From Chytriomyces cf. hyalinus JEL632 (taxonomy: Eukaryota > Chytridiomycota > Chytridiomycetes > Chytridiales > Chytriomycetaceae): a stretch of 64,000 bases of DNA. Below, piece after piece: positions 52,188 to 64,000 of this stretch. Numbering within the stretch: position 1 is the first letter of the stretch; the number at the start of each line of letters is the position of its first letter. A program made the translations under genes and the position numbers. The stretch covers positions 1 through 64,000 of the forward strand of contig JAIWWG010000043.1 of assembly GCA_025435555.1 (NCBI GenBank). The letters run 5' to 3'. Below the pieces are notes generated by a model. The model was not told the DNA's origin. It saw nothing but the letters and a program-made list of their open reading frames with translations, and did not search any database.

Positions 52188-54383
52188 ATGCAGCAGACCC
52201 GGCCCACCCCCAACAACGCTAACTCCGCCACCAACAACACTGCAAAGAGTCAATCGCAGTACAATGCAATGGTTGCCAGTGGCATCGTGCCTCCCTCTGC
52301 CGTGCCCCACGCTTACAATTCAAACAGTGCAAGTGCCGTCCAATCGTCATCATCGTCTTCCGCCGCAAAGAAAAGTGGAATGTCTCACAATGTCGTCGGT
52401 ATGCACTTCAAAGTTGGAAAGAAGATTGGCGAGGGGTCGTTTGGAATGGTTTACGAAGGTATGTCTCTTGCAGCCGCTCAATTGTGGCTGGGCTTTTTTA
52501 TGTGAAATAGTATTTAAATTGATCGTATGGTTGTCTCCTCTATATCAGGTGTGAACGTGAGTGCCCCACATACAACAAATGAATGTCATACATGATCTCA
52601 ACCGTAATCTCAACCGTAATCTCAACCGGACCGCAGGTCGTAAACGCTCAACCCATCGCGATCAAATTCGAACCGAGAAAGACGGATGTTCCCCAGCTGC
52701 GTGATGAATACAGGACGTTCAAAATTCTAGCGAACTCAGGTGCGTGACTTTTTTGATTTCCAGGTGTGCAGTCTCGCCAACTAACAGCCCTCGTCCTCTG
52801 CAGTGGGTGTCCCAAACGTGTACTACTACGGACAAGAAGGCCTTTACAATGTCCTATGCAGTGATCTTTTGGGACCCAGTCTGGAAGACATGTTCGACCT
52901 TTGCAAACGGAAATTCTCAATCAAAACGGTCTGCATGACTGCGAAACAAATGGTGAGGCATATGTCTGATTTCGACGGATAATTTTTGGGTTGCTGAAAA
53001 CGCTGAATCATTGCCCATCACAGATCACCCGCGTCCAAACTGTGCATGAGCGAAATCTCATTTACAGAGATATCAAGCCCGAAAACTTTCTGATTGGCCG
53101 CTTACCTCGCCGCAGTGAACTTGCCGCTAAAGCCGGAAACAATCCAGGTATTTCGCACACGCTTGCTTTTCCAGGGTTTTGAAAGTTTTCTTTGCCATAG
53201 ACCCCTATGGAGTTGTATCAAGTCACAGCCCTCAAAACCCACACGCCGCTGCTCAAGTGTACATTATCGATTTTGGTATGGCCAAACTGTACCGTGACCC
53301 AAAGACGAAACAACACATTCCTTACCGTGAAAAGAAAAGTTTGAGTGGAACGGCACGTTACATGTCCATCAACACCCACTTGGGAAGAGGTAAAAAAAAG
53401 AATTCATGATGAGGACCGTGGACATGCAGAAAACTGAACCATCACTATCATCCCAGAGCAATCACGTCGCGATGACTTAGAATCTCTTGGACATGTATTC
53501 ATGTACTTTTTACGCGGATCCCTTCCATGGCAAGGTCTCAAAGCAGCCACCAACAAGGAAAAGTATGAAAAGATTGGTCAAAAGAAGCAAAGTACAGCAA
53601 TCAAGGACCTGTGTGATGGATTCCCTGAGGAATTTTCATCGTACATGCGTTACTGCCGGGAGCTCAAGTTTGAGGAAACACCCGACTATGATTACTTGCG
53701 TGGACTAATGAACAAAGGTACACCCCTTCTTTGAAGTTTGCTTCCTTTGAACACAAACTAATTTTGTGGGGTTCAAAAAAAAAGTGCTCGCCAGAATTGG
53801 CGAAAGCGATGACGGTCTTTTTGACTGGATGTACGCAATTGACGCACAGCGGCGAGAGAAAGAACGCCTTCGTGATATTGAACGCGAGAAGCGCGAGCGC
53901 GAACGCGCGTATCGACACCAACAACTTGCTCAAGCCAGTGCCACAAATAACTCTGCGCAAAACTCTGTGCAACTCATGCTCCAACAGCAACAACAGCAGC
54001 AGCTGCAACAACAACTGCAACAACAACAGCAACTGCAGCAGGGCTATCCCATGTCTCCATCTCCCTCACCCGCCCCAGGTGCTACTGCTCATCAAAGCTT
54101 CCTCAGTGCCAACGGTACCTCTAATCTGCAGCAAACTACCAGAACCCCTTCCATGCCCAATGCCTCGCGCATTGTCTTGGACTCACGGGCTGCCTCACCG
54201 TACCAACCGCAGCACTATGCGTCACCAGCTCAGCAGGCGGCTGAATTTTACCAGCAGCAACAGCAGTTGCAGCAACAAACGCGGGACATTCCACAGTCAG
54301 CTGTGGGATACAACAGTGCGGTAGGTACACAAGGAGACAAGAAAAAGAAATGGTGGAAGAGAATGTTTGGGGGTCCGAAATGA
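52188..54383 (+). CDS. YCK-type casein kinase I
   Basis: Eight exons (52188-52458, 52549-52556, 52637-52739, 52804-52952, 53024-53147, 53201-53389, 53457-53717, 53785-54383), in frame, 567 residues. A Ser/Asn-rich head precedes [36 protein letters not shown] (Lys), [14 protein letters not shown] (catalytic Asp), [19 protein letters not shown] (DFG), [20 protein letters not shown] and [15 protein letters not shown]. Exon 2 is only 8 nt. About 34 extra residues lie between NFLIG and IDFG. The tail is Gln-rich and ends [14 protein letters not shown], without the CysCys that anchors yeast Yck1/2. Likely at the plasma membrane by charge (inference). Confidence 0.92.
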
Positions 54384-54799
54384 GATTTTATTAGCTTGAT
54401 TGACTTTAGAAGGCCTCTGTACTTTCCTCTTTGCATCTTTCTTTTATCTCTCAAATATGTTTCTTTCTTATTTTATTTGTTGTTTTTTGTTGACCTGCTC
54501 TTATTGATGGTTGAGTTGGGAACTCTAGAAGCGCGTTGTTGTTCATTTGGCTGCGTCGATTTTTTCTTATTTTTGTTGGGGTTTTTCATGTTTGAGAGTG
54601 GGTCTGAATAAACTGTATCTTGAAGTGTCCGATCCACTCGCGCGTTTGTTATAGCGGTTTCCCTCTGTTTCACTGAGAATTCAGAAGTTATTGCATAGAC
54701 TCAATCTTTGCTGACCATGGATCCAGAACCCACAAGGAAATTGGCATCATAAAGCGTTTCGTCATGTTTATTTATGCGACAAGTGCAACGAAGAACAAC
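54384..54799. other. 3' intergenic region between convergent genes
   Basis: T-rich DNA with an AATAAA near 54606 and no gene. It separates the convergent casein kinase and SH3 genes. Confidence 0.5.
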
Positions 54800-56113
54800 T
54801 CAGGAATTGCTGGTAGCTCGCTGTTGAGATGGTTGCCATCCAGACCCGCCTTGGGCTGCAGGCCCGGAGCGATTCATTCGGTTTCCCGCCATTGGGGAGA
54901 AATTGTCACTCTCTGATCCTGTCCTTGTCACCATTGGTCTCGGTCCGCCAATAGTTGCGGATCTTGCTGCAAAACCACTCGTACCGCTCGAAATTGCACG
55001 ATTATCAACACTGCTACTTGTCTCTTGAACACTGCCGGCACCAACAACTCGCTTTGACCGCATGATGTCAAGCACTCCAACGGGAACTAGTCCTTCCATA
55101 CCAGCACGTGAACTGACTCCTGCCCGATGCGCCCCAGCTCTTTCAGATGCTGCGTTTGTTCCTTGCTTAACTAGTTTTACAAGAGCCCAGCCGCCAGCAT
55201 CCACCCGTAAAATACGCACTGTATCGTCTTGGGAGCAGGACATATCATTCGGCGAGGATGCAGTGAAATTGTGAATTACTTGAACTGTGGCACCTGGACC
55301 ATAGAAGTGAGTGCATAGATGGAAAGAACACACTTTTTAAACTTACCAACACCACACCGATCGACGAGTTTGGGTACAAACCCAAATTGTGGCCCCTTTG
55401 CTGCTGCTGCTTCAGTATTATTCGCTTTGATTAATGCGACTTCATCGAAATCGCCGAATCCCAGTTTAGGAGGGCCCGGCCGACCATTTGAATTCGAATT
55501 GGGCCCACGTTTCAGGGATATGTTTCGTGGGAGGGAGCCGCTGGTATTGTTTCGAGACAATGAATTAAATTGCTCTGACGAACTTCCTTGTTGTGGTTCT
55601 GCTGCTGCTGCAATGGATGCCGCCGTTTCTGAAACGGATGTTTGAGTTTTGGAATGTGTGGAAATTGGATCAAAGTGGTAAACCTTTTGTCACGCCAGGT
55701 GCCTGCCACCACTTAAGGGTAGTGGTCTGAGCAGCTTTTGACTGGTTGAAAGCAGACTGCTTAGGTTGGGCTTCTTTCAAAGGGGCTACATTTGAGGAGC
55801 CTTCACGATCGAGCGAGTTTGCGTTAACGTGCAAGTTCGAACTCAAGCGCAGTGTGTAATCGATAGGTAGAGGAGTAACAACGGATGTAGGAGCTGACAG
55901 AGGTTTGCCCGTCGCACTGAGTTCAAAGACTGGGAGCTCCTCTGCAGAGGGCCTTCGTCCAATCAGATTTGACTTCAAGCCCAGATTCGATGTCATTGTG
56001 GCCATTCTGGCTAGAGTAGATGGCCCCGTGTTCGCCGGGATGTTAGACTCCTGCGCAGTTGGCGCTCGTTTGGTGCTCAAACCGCGGAGGAGTTGCATAT
56101 GTGATTTTGACAA
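54800..56113 (-). CDS. SH3-domain protein
   Basis: Exons 56113-55685, 55629-55347 and 55293-54800; the sum is in frame, 401 residues. The first part is Ser/Pro-rich and disordered (STLARMATMTSNLGLKSNL). The SH3 domain follows in exon 3: VQVIHNFTASSPNDMSCSQD, DTVRILRVDAGGWALVKLV, then an inserted loop and GLVPVGVLDI, matching the ALYDF...D.LS...GD.I.V......W......GLVP.NYL pattern. SH3 domains bind Pro-rich peptides, often in actin or polarity complexes. Specific orthologue not identified. Confidence 0.72.
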
Positions 56114-56541
56114 AGTTTCACATGTAAAGTGGGAAACAACTTTTTGTGCAAGTTCACGATCATTTCAGCGACAGCAGATCACGAAGGGACTGTGTTTGAA
56201 ACAGCACCAGCGGGCGCCGTTGTGAAGAAGAAAATAGTGCTGGAGGTCAATGCGCGCAGAGATAAGCTCAGAAATTGTTCTCAACCCGCCAAAGAGTTGC
56301 TTGACTTCAGCCGCTTGAAATGACGACACGGGACTGCTGTCCCTTAAACGCCGGTGTCATCACAGGCAACGTGTTGTTGCTGTGGCGCACCCGTGAGACT
56401 GGGACCACCAACGTTGCTTGTTGCCTTCATGTCAAGGCGTTGTTGCCGGAAAAGCACTTGTTTGATCTCATTGAATTTTATCAAAGGAAACGCACCAAAT
56501 TTTGCACGTTTTCGAAACTGGCGCAGCCGAAGCCAAGTGCA
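56114..56541. other. Shared upstream region of the SH3 and RhoGAP genes
   Basis: Divergent genes start on either side. The plus frame is open from 56320, so the RhoGAP protein could begin earlier than the ATG chosen at 56542; the extra residues (MTTRDCCPLNAGVITGNVLL..) look unlike the following low-complexity region. Confidence 0.4.
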
Positions 56542-59500
56542 ATGACCCGTGCCGACGAAGAGACAGAAACTGGGCCGGACACAGGAACGGAGACGGCTGC
56601 AACGGCGGGCAAGCACTCCGTGGGCCTGGTGGGGCCTGGCTCGACCCCAGCGGCGGACTCAGCCGCCCAATCAAACGACGCTACACCAGCCATCCAATCA
56701 GAAGCCATGGTCCATGCCGGCTTGCATTCTCTTGCGTATTCAGAGACCCAGCCATCGAATTCACCAGCGAAGCGACTGTCGAATCAACCTGTGAAGGATC
56801 AAACCCCTTTGGGACCATCGTCGAATTCGCTCGAGTCCCTCTTAACCGCCTCAATTGCCTCCAATCATCTGCAGAACTCCAGCAGTGAAAGTCTTGCTGG
56901 GTCTCCCCTTGTTGAGTCAGATGGACCGACCCCTGTTTCAGTGTTGCCGAACCCTATTTTGTCCACTCTGAAATCATCCCATGAACTCAGTTCGCCAACC
57001 GTTGCTTCTCCAAATCTGCCAAGCGCGCTAACACAAGCCAGTAACAATCCAGCTTCGGCATTAGAGTCTCTGCTGGCTCCATCACAGGCTCTGGCCTCTG
57101 CACCCTTGCCGCCGAACCAAAAACCCATCATGCCGAAACCATCGTTGCCAGATCTCATTGTATCTTTATCTCAAGTTCCAATTCATCCGTCTTCAGTCTT
57201 AACTCCACTTACTGAGCTCCATGTGCTTTCTCCTGGTGCCACGTTCCCCTCACCCACGGCTCAAACCACAACAGCTCCATCTACTGCGCCTCAAAGTGCT
57301 AGTGCCCTTGAGTCTCTACTGGCTCCTTCTGTGGCGGCGAATGAAGCCTTAGCTAGCGCGAGAATCGATGGCTCCGCCCCACCCCCGGCCACGAAAAATG
57401 TGTCTGTGAAACCTTCCCTTTCAAATTTGGTTGCTGTGGCACTCTCTCAAGTGACAGGTCCTTCCACTGTAACTATGTCTGCTGAATATCTTCAAGGTAA
57501 GTCTTGAACTGCACAAAGTGACAAAAACGCATAATTGACTCCCAACGTCCAGTCACGGGCGCAAGTGCACTTGAATCTCTTCTCGCACCATCTCTGACTG
57601 CAACAGATGCATCCGCTAGCGTTAAAAGTAAAGCTATATCGACCGCTGTGCCTGCAATCCATTCGGCCACCCTTTCAGATATTGCTGTAACAAAATCGCA
57701 CGTTTCAGTTGCTGCAGGATCTGCAACTGTGTCTCCTCTGCATGATGGAAGTATTTCTCGTGAAACTACAGTTTCCGCGGCAATCTCAGCATCCTCATCA
57801 ACAATTTCTGCAACCACTCCTATCACATTGCCGAACTCTTCTGCAGTACCATCTGTGTCAACAGCTCCAGCAATTCGACCTCCGTCAGTCCGCCTTCAAC
57901 CATCGTTATCGAGATTAACCGTACAACACCAACTGCAACAGCAAAATCAATCTGCACAATCCCCTGCATTGGAGTCTCCACGGCTGGTCAAAGAACTGCC
58001 GCAGGTTCCTCCAACATATTCTGATCTTTCAAGTGCGCCAAGCATGTTGTCAAGTGGAATTGGCAGCAGCAACGCGTCAGCGCCAGGCCCTGTCGAAGAA
58101 GCCGCACTTTCGACCCCTTCATCAAACTCGTTCATAATTCATAGCGTCTCTGAGAGCGATGAGCCTGTCTTTCTTCCAGAAGCCAAGTCAGTGATGCAGC
58201 CACAGGTTATACAGCATCATGTGGCAAAGGGAGTGTCTGAGTCAACTCACTCGCCTCAGCAATCTCCACCGCAGCTTCCGCCGCAGCCACCGTCAACTCC
58301 ACAGCCACAACCACAGCCAACTGTAGTTCCACCACAAAACGCCAATACTCCAGTCACTGCAGCAACAGCAACGGTGACATTTCCTGAATATCAGAGTGGG
58401 ATTGTCCCTGCAGGTAGTCTGGGTGTGTCAAGTCTGAAGCCGGATTTTGAGCTGCCTGTCCGTGGGGTGCGTACATTGCTTAAACTATATCTCCAAGCTA
58501 AATCTGAGAAATCTCAATTTCAGATCCACGACTTTTTGTACCCAAAAGATCCTCTCCATGCCAGTCTTACTTCTCAAATATCCTCATGGCCTGTCACCAA
58601 GTCAGGCTTTCTTTTCCGTAGAGATCTTAACACTGTTCTTAGAAGCAACAGCCATGCCGCCGCAGCCGGAAACGCGAGTAATTACAGTAGTTTGTTTCCC
58701 AGCGTTCGTCCCACTACATCGACACTTTCGAACCTCAGCACAAATAGCGCAAACAGCGCGAATGGGGGCGGCAGTGGGAGTGGGAAATTTGGACGAGGGT
58801 TCATGAACATGCTCGCTGGTGGCAGTGCCTCTGGGGCCGGGGGAGGGAGTTCGTCAGGAAGGAGAGGCACTGTCGGATCCGTTGGCGTAGATTTATCGCA
58901 GCAAGGTGTTTACATGGATGCGCGTAGCCCAAGTATTGCGAGCACTTTAAGTTACAATGGCTTGAGTGGAGGTGGTACCTTAGTGGAAGACGAAGAAGAC
59001 TGGGCGTTGTATTATGTGGAAGTTAGAGGCCGGTACATGGTGTTTTATTTAGTTTTACTCGGAATTGCTGGTCCATCGGGGAACAGTACAAACGGAAGTA
59101 GTGGGGGTCAACCAGAGACTGTGCTTGAGAAGGAAGAGGATGAACTAGAAGCCAAGAATGGAAAAAGAAGTAGTGGCATTTTTGGGCAGCAGCAACAGCA
59201 ACAGCAGCAACCACAGCAAAATCAGCAGCATGGTTCAAATGGAAGAAGAGGCAGTCAGTTTAGTTTTTCCACTGTCAAAGAGAAGCCACAAATGGGACTG
59301 AATAAGGTAAATTTCTTTGGTGTTTGAGTGTTGCGCCTGAGCAACTGCCTCAACAATTGTATAATTCGCAGATATTTTCCGAGTTTACGAATATCAGTCG
59401 TCGCACCAAAGCTGCGGCCCAAATTTTGTACAACCAGAATTTAAAGCGACCATCAAGCAGTGCCGACTTCAGACTGCGTGTAACCAATCACAGCCCCATT

Positions 59501-62500
59501 CCGCCGGCAACGTCACTCTCTGGTGGATCTAGTGGACCTGGCGTGGGAGGATTTGGTGGAAATGGAGATCGAGCCATGTCTGGAGGCGGGGTGGATCACC
59601 GGCGACTGAGCACGGATAGCGGTAGATCTCTATGGAGCACATTGTCCCCCAATGACATCAAAAATGCCCCCGTAAGTTTCATTTATTTCGTCGATAATGT
59701 GGCCTAACAATTCTGATTCACAGCGGATGCTCATTCACTACATTCCTCTTCACATGTCCTCATTTGAATACGTTTTTACCCGCGGAAGTGTTGGCACTCC
59801 AAACTTGTCCACGCAAAGCCAGATGTTCTCTACTTTCACAGACTTACCCTCGCCACCCCCAGCAACCAACCTTCCCACTCACCTCAGTCTCTGTGTGCGT
59901 GTTGGTATTCCATCCCCACTTGACACAAATCCAAGCGGAAAAGAGGAGCGGCTGATGCTTGACATCGTTGATGAACTCACCTGGGACTGGAACCCAAATA
60001 CCCCAACCGGAGCTGTCGCAACCTCAACCGATACCATCTCCAGTGGACACAGTATTGGATTATTTGGATCACCAAAGCCTTCAGCCACAGTTAAGAAGGC
60101 TGAGCTGGACGAATGGGTTTCTGCTGTGAAGGCCGTGAGCTTACTCTCATTTGATCCAATGGTCAGCACGTATGGCGTCTGGGAGCAGCAACAACTGCAG
60201 GCTATGAGCCGGGTTGCGACTTCTGGGAGCGGGATGGGAGTGTCAAACCGTTCCTCGAGCGCGAGTATTGGAAGTCTTGCGGGTGGGAGCGGAAATGGTA
60301 TTTCTGGTGGCGGTGCAGGTTTCATTCAGAGAAGCTTGACCAGACTGTCCTTTGGTATGGGAGCTTCGGAAAAGAGGGCGAATACGGGGAGCCCGACCTT
60401 AGTTGCAGGCACTTTGCAAAGCCCAGCCGAAGTGGCATCTGTCGGCTGGTGGCATACCAGTGGAGGAGGTATGGGAGCCAATGCGGCTGCCGGTGGAGCG
60501 TCTTCAAGTAATACCAGTCTCCGGTTAGGACGAAGAGGCAGTTTCTCTGCTCAAGAGTTTCCGGGAATCATGAACCCGGACATGTCAATTTACAGCACGT
60601 CTCCAAGTGCACACGCCGGTGGCGAGATGCTGCAGCATAAGGGATCGTTTCCGAAGATTTTTACCCGGGGTGGCGGCGCAGTATCTACGGGCGTATCTGG
60701 AGGACCGAAAGCGGACATATCTGAAGCTGAATCTCTTAAAACCGAACTTAAAATAGGGCTGTCAAGTCCGAAGCGACTGATAAGCGATGAGCAAGCGGGA
60801 TTAGCCGCGGCGACTGGTCAGAATGCTCGATTACGTGGTCCACACGCCTTTAAACCGTGGGAACCAAGTCCATTGAGCCCTCCCCTTGCGCCTGGCATGA
60901 TCAAAACGGCATCTGGATTCAGTTGGAGAGATCGCGGCAAAAGTGATCCGCCTATCTATGACCCAAAAGCGACTTTCTCTACTGACGATGTGGCGGCAGG
61001 GGAGCAACCTGCAATGCCGCTCCCAAACGGCGAAGATCTTCAAATTGGACGAAAGAGAGCAATGAGTCACGGCGTGGCCGTTCCTGGAGATTTTGGTGCT
61101 CCTGCTTCATCAGCAGCAGATGGACGCAAGTTCTTCCACCTCTTCAATAAGAAAGACAAGGAAGGGTCAGATGGGGTTTCGGGTTCACATGGCGCTTCTG
61201 TAGCACTGCCAGCTGCAGGAAAACCTCCTTTGGATGAAAACGCGTATGTTGCGCCATCGAAACCTGTGCCCACGCGCCCATCGTTGCTTCCTTTTGGATT
61301 TGGAAGCAAATCAGGAATGAAGAGGGCTGAAAAGAACGCGGGAATGAATCTTGGCATCAAGCGGAACGCAACTATTCGAAGCAACGCCAGCAGTTTACGT
61401 AAAGTGGTCGCGAAAGGGAACAAAGATGTGAAACGAGAAAGTGTGGGTACATTTGCCAGTGCGAACGGAACTTACAGGAGTGGTCTGGAGTGGACAGGGG
61501 ATGTTCCCCTGATTGTAAGAAAATGTGTGCGTCTGATTGAAGAAATTGGTAAGCCTGATGGTCTAATATTTCTCATCAGTCTCTATACTCACCACGTATT
61601 GTGTACCTCAATGACAGGACTGGAGACGGAGGGAATCTACCGCATATCAGGAAGCATGCTCACAATTCAAAAACTCGAGCGACTGTTTGAGAACGACCCA
61701 ACTCGCGTTCACCTGCATGCGCCTTCATATAGCCGAAACTTGGCCTCGTTGAATATCCCATTCATTGCTGACAGCCCTCGAAGGCGTGCTGGATCGCGTC
61801 TTTCACTCACAGATACCATCTCTTCTTCGAGATCCAGTCTGGATGCCGAAGCTCTTTCAGCTCTCGCGGCAACTGGACCCATGTCAAAAATAATCGAAAT
61901 GGGAGGCTCCAGCCGTGTTGGCGTTGTTCGCAGTGGCCCTGCCACATCTTCCGGAACGGCTTTGTTGCTTGGTAGTGGAAGTCCTTCATTGGAGCAGAGC
62001 CGGGGCAGAAAACCAAGGAAAGCGGGCGAATTGCCAAATTCAGCAGACTTGGGAAGTGGGGCCATCTACGACAATGACGTACACGTTGTGACAGGCGTTT
62101 TGAAATCTTATCTGAGGAAAGGGATGGCACCAAGGAAAGAGCCTGTGACCACTTTCGAGCAGTATGAAGCGTTCGTTGCTGCAGCTGGTGAGGGTTTTTT
62201 TGCTCTATATATTAGCAACGGTCGCTAACTTCCTAATTTCCAGTCATTACGGATTGGACGGAACGCATGACAGCGATTCAAGATATTGTGCATCAACTAC
62301 CCACCGAAAATTTCGAAACCCTTCGTTTTATCTGTCAGCACTTAAAACGCGTGGCAAGTTTTGAAAGTGCTAACAAAATGACAGTCAAGAATCTGAGTAT
62401 CATTTTCGGTCCAACAATGCTGCGCCCTCCGCCGCATTTAGATTCTCTTCAGCGGTCGATGTCAGATATGCCAAATCAAGTTTCCATCATGGATACCTTG

Positions 62501-63379
62501 ATTGATTACGCAGACTGGGTGTTTGGTCCTATCGAGTTTGAATCTCAAGACCCCGAAATGGAAATCGACGAATCAGTCGGGGCGCGTTCGCAATTGAGCC
62601 CGCGCACAAGCATGATTAGCGAAGATGAAAGCTTCGCACCGCTCAACTTCAACAAGCGGTCTTCTCGTAACCCTTTCTGGCACAGGCAAAGGCTTAGTGA
62701 CGGGGAGAAGGACTCGATCGCAGACGTATTGGACTTGATTCCTTTGGAAGATAGCAGCAGTCGGATACCAGATGATAGTATTCGCGGATCAATTGATGGG
62801 AGTCAGCATGGAGGGATGGACTTTGGGGAGTACGGTATAGACGATAGCGATTATCCGGATGATGATGACTATTTTAATGAAACGCTCGGGGATGGAATCG
62901 CTGCGGCGAGTTTTGTTCTTCCACCCATGAGCACCGCAAAGGCTTCGTCACTGAAGCCATCGCTAGAGGACATAAGTGTTAAAGATGATGCGGCGTCAAT
63001 TTCCGCAGCGTCAGCCGCCGAGGGGGTCAATGCAGTCGCAGGAATGAGTCGTCAAATAGATGACAAGAAGGCACGGCGACGCGGTCATATAGTTTCAGCC
63101 GTGCTACTGGATTCTGTCAACAAAATCGTGATTTCAAACCAAACTGGGCTGATGAACGAATTGCGGGATCTTGTTGACGACCAAACGACAGGCGGTCCGT
63201 CTTCGCAAGGATCAATTCCAGTGTCCCCTTCCAGCTCTGTATGCGGGACAGGGAGCGTCAAGTCTTCAGTAAGCCGCAGGAAGAAGCTAAGCGCCGCTTC
63301 ATCGTCATTTTCGAATGCACCTGCTGCCAGTGCATCTCAGCAGCAGGCTGCAGGCGATAGTGTCCATCATGTTATTTAG
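56542..63379 (+). CDS. PH-RhoGAP protein, very large
   Basis: Exons 56542-57496, 57553-59306, 59372-59671, 59724-61548, 61618-62187 and 62244-63379; every join is in frame, 2179 residues. A possible extra intron of 57 nt (58467-58523) would shorten it by 19. The order: a Ser/Pro/Ala-rich N-terminal half with repeated SALESLLAPS; a split PH domain (VTKSGFLFRRDL..EEDWALYYVEVRGRYMVFY..LDEWVSAVKAVSLL); a RhoGAP domain (VPLIVRKCVRLIEEIG, GLETEGIYRISGS with the Arg finger, NKMTVKNLSIIFGPTMLRPP) with a long insertion; and an acidic tail. It should switch off a Rho/Cdc42-type GTPase. Confidence 0.85.
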
Positions 63380-63762
63380 TCGTTCCTTTCTTTTGTTTTG
63401 AACATCATTTCCATTCTTTCATCTGCTTTTTTTTTCACTATTTGAAGTTTCCGTCATAAAGAGTATCGTGAGTCTTTGTAATATTAATGGACCTCCGTGT
63501 CAAGATGTATATTCGAACAGCTTTTTGCTGGATTGGTGTACGATCAATATGTGTGCTTTGCCCAAGTCACAACGAAGGTTTGATGCAGTCGCACTCCATC
63601 TGAGAACTTGAAGTTGTGACGGTAGTTAACAGCCTTGCACATTCTTATCAGCTGTTGAGTAATCAGAAGTGAATCATTCCAAAATGAAGAAAATGCCAGT
63701 TCCAAGAAAAAAAAGGAAACCTGTCAAGAACAAAAAAAAAACACCGGAAATCTCGAAAAACA
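63380..63762. other. Region between RhoGAP and argininosuccinate synthase
   Basis: No gene recognised. A T run at 63428-63435 and the promoter of the next gene; A-rich DNA (63690-63760) lies directly before the ATG. Confidence 0.45.
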
Positions 63763-64000
63763 ATGGTTGGAAAGGGAAAAGTGTGTCTTGCTTACAGCGG
63801 CGGTCTCGACACGTCATGCATTCTTGCATGGCTGCTGGAGGAGGGCTACGAGGTTGTTGCGTACATGGCGAACGTGAGTCCCGTTTGTCCAAAACAGCAA
63901 CGCGCTCAAACTAAACCCCCCCTCTCTCTCTTTCACAACACCAGATTGGACAAGAGGAAGATTTCGAAGCTGCGCGCGATAAGGCGCTCAAGATTGGTGC
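63763..64000 (+). CDS. ARG1: Argininosuccinate synthase, N-terminus (cut by window end)
   Basis: Exon 1 63763-63873 encodes [20 protein letters not shown] and [17 protein letters not shown]; intron 63874-63944 (GTGAGT..ACCAG); exon 2 begins [25 protein letters not shown] is the ATP-pyrophosphatase P-loop of this enzyme. It joins citrulline and aspartate using ATP, the penultimate step of arginine synthesis, in the cytosol. Only about the first 10 percent is present. Confidence 0.95.
   Translation, partial: MVGKGKVCLAYSGGLDTSCILAWLLEEGYEVVAYMANVSPVCPKQQRAQTKPPLSLFHNTRLDKRKISKLRAIRRSRLV

Noticed and set aside
61549-61617. Reading the RhoGAP exon straight through this stretch
   Set aside because: It has GTAAGC..GACAG borders, and its removal restores the canonical spacing before GIYRISG; kept only as a possible retained intron.

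Overview
The window is nuclear DNA from a eukaryote. Genes on both strands are broken by many short GT-AG introns (about 50-250 nt), and the proteins are of fungal type. The best single guess is a zoosporic (flagellated) fungus such as a chytrid. The fungal side of that guess rests on the Yck-type casein kinase, the farnesyltransferase beta subunit, the BET1 SNARE and the dense small introns. The flagellated side rests mainly on a Fused/STK36-type kinase, a family linked to cilia in other eukaryotes. This placement is inference.

Left edge (1-6.9 kb): two tandem minus-strand XRN-type 5'-3' exonuclease genes. The first runs off the window and keeps the active-site motifs visible in it; the second has lost several and looks like a pseudogene. 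Next come a plus-strand farnesyltransferase beta gene, a cut-off nucleoredoxin fragment and a duplicated LRR exon.

7-16.5 kb and 33-40 kb: a tandem array of twelve paralogous minus-strand genes (nine apparently usable, three decayed) that I do not recognise. Each shares an N-terminal helical block (KGDAEIPSD...LELEA...DRxRLQPLH...VAEMRxQL). Most end in a C-terminal tail of the type SFSNFEELLDAFPLP. This is the best candidate for an undescribed system.

16.5-32.6 kb: a transposon island splits that array. It reads as one IS630/Tc1-like element (TTGTGCG inverted ends, TA flanks), swollen to 16.1 kb by other transposons nested inside it. Inside are a PIF/Harbinger element with TAA target duplication, which itself carries a second IS630-like element; another PIF/Harbinger gene pair; and a pair of IS5/Harbinger-like elements with GGAAGGCACA ends, one inside the other. 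Each family has a two-gene layout: a transposase plus an accessory protein, convergent in IS630 and Harbinger and divergent in the third family.

40.5-64 kb: ordinary gene-dense housekeeping DNA. In order: a nucleoredoxin-like protein without CxxC, an EF-hand multipass membrane protein, a Fused-like kinase with a long helical tail, BET1, a PCL/PHO80-like cyclin, an LRR receptor-like gene cluster, a YCK-type casein kinase I with an 8-nt microexon, an SH3 protein, a PH-RhoGAP of about 2180 residues, and the start of argininosuccinate synthase. No rRNA, tRNA or CRISPR array was seen.
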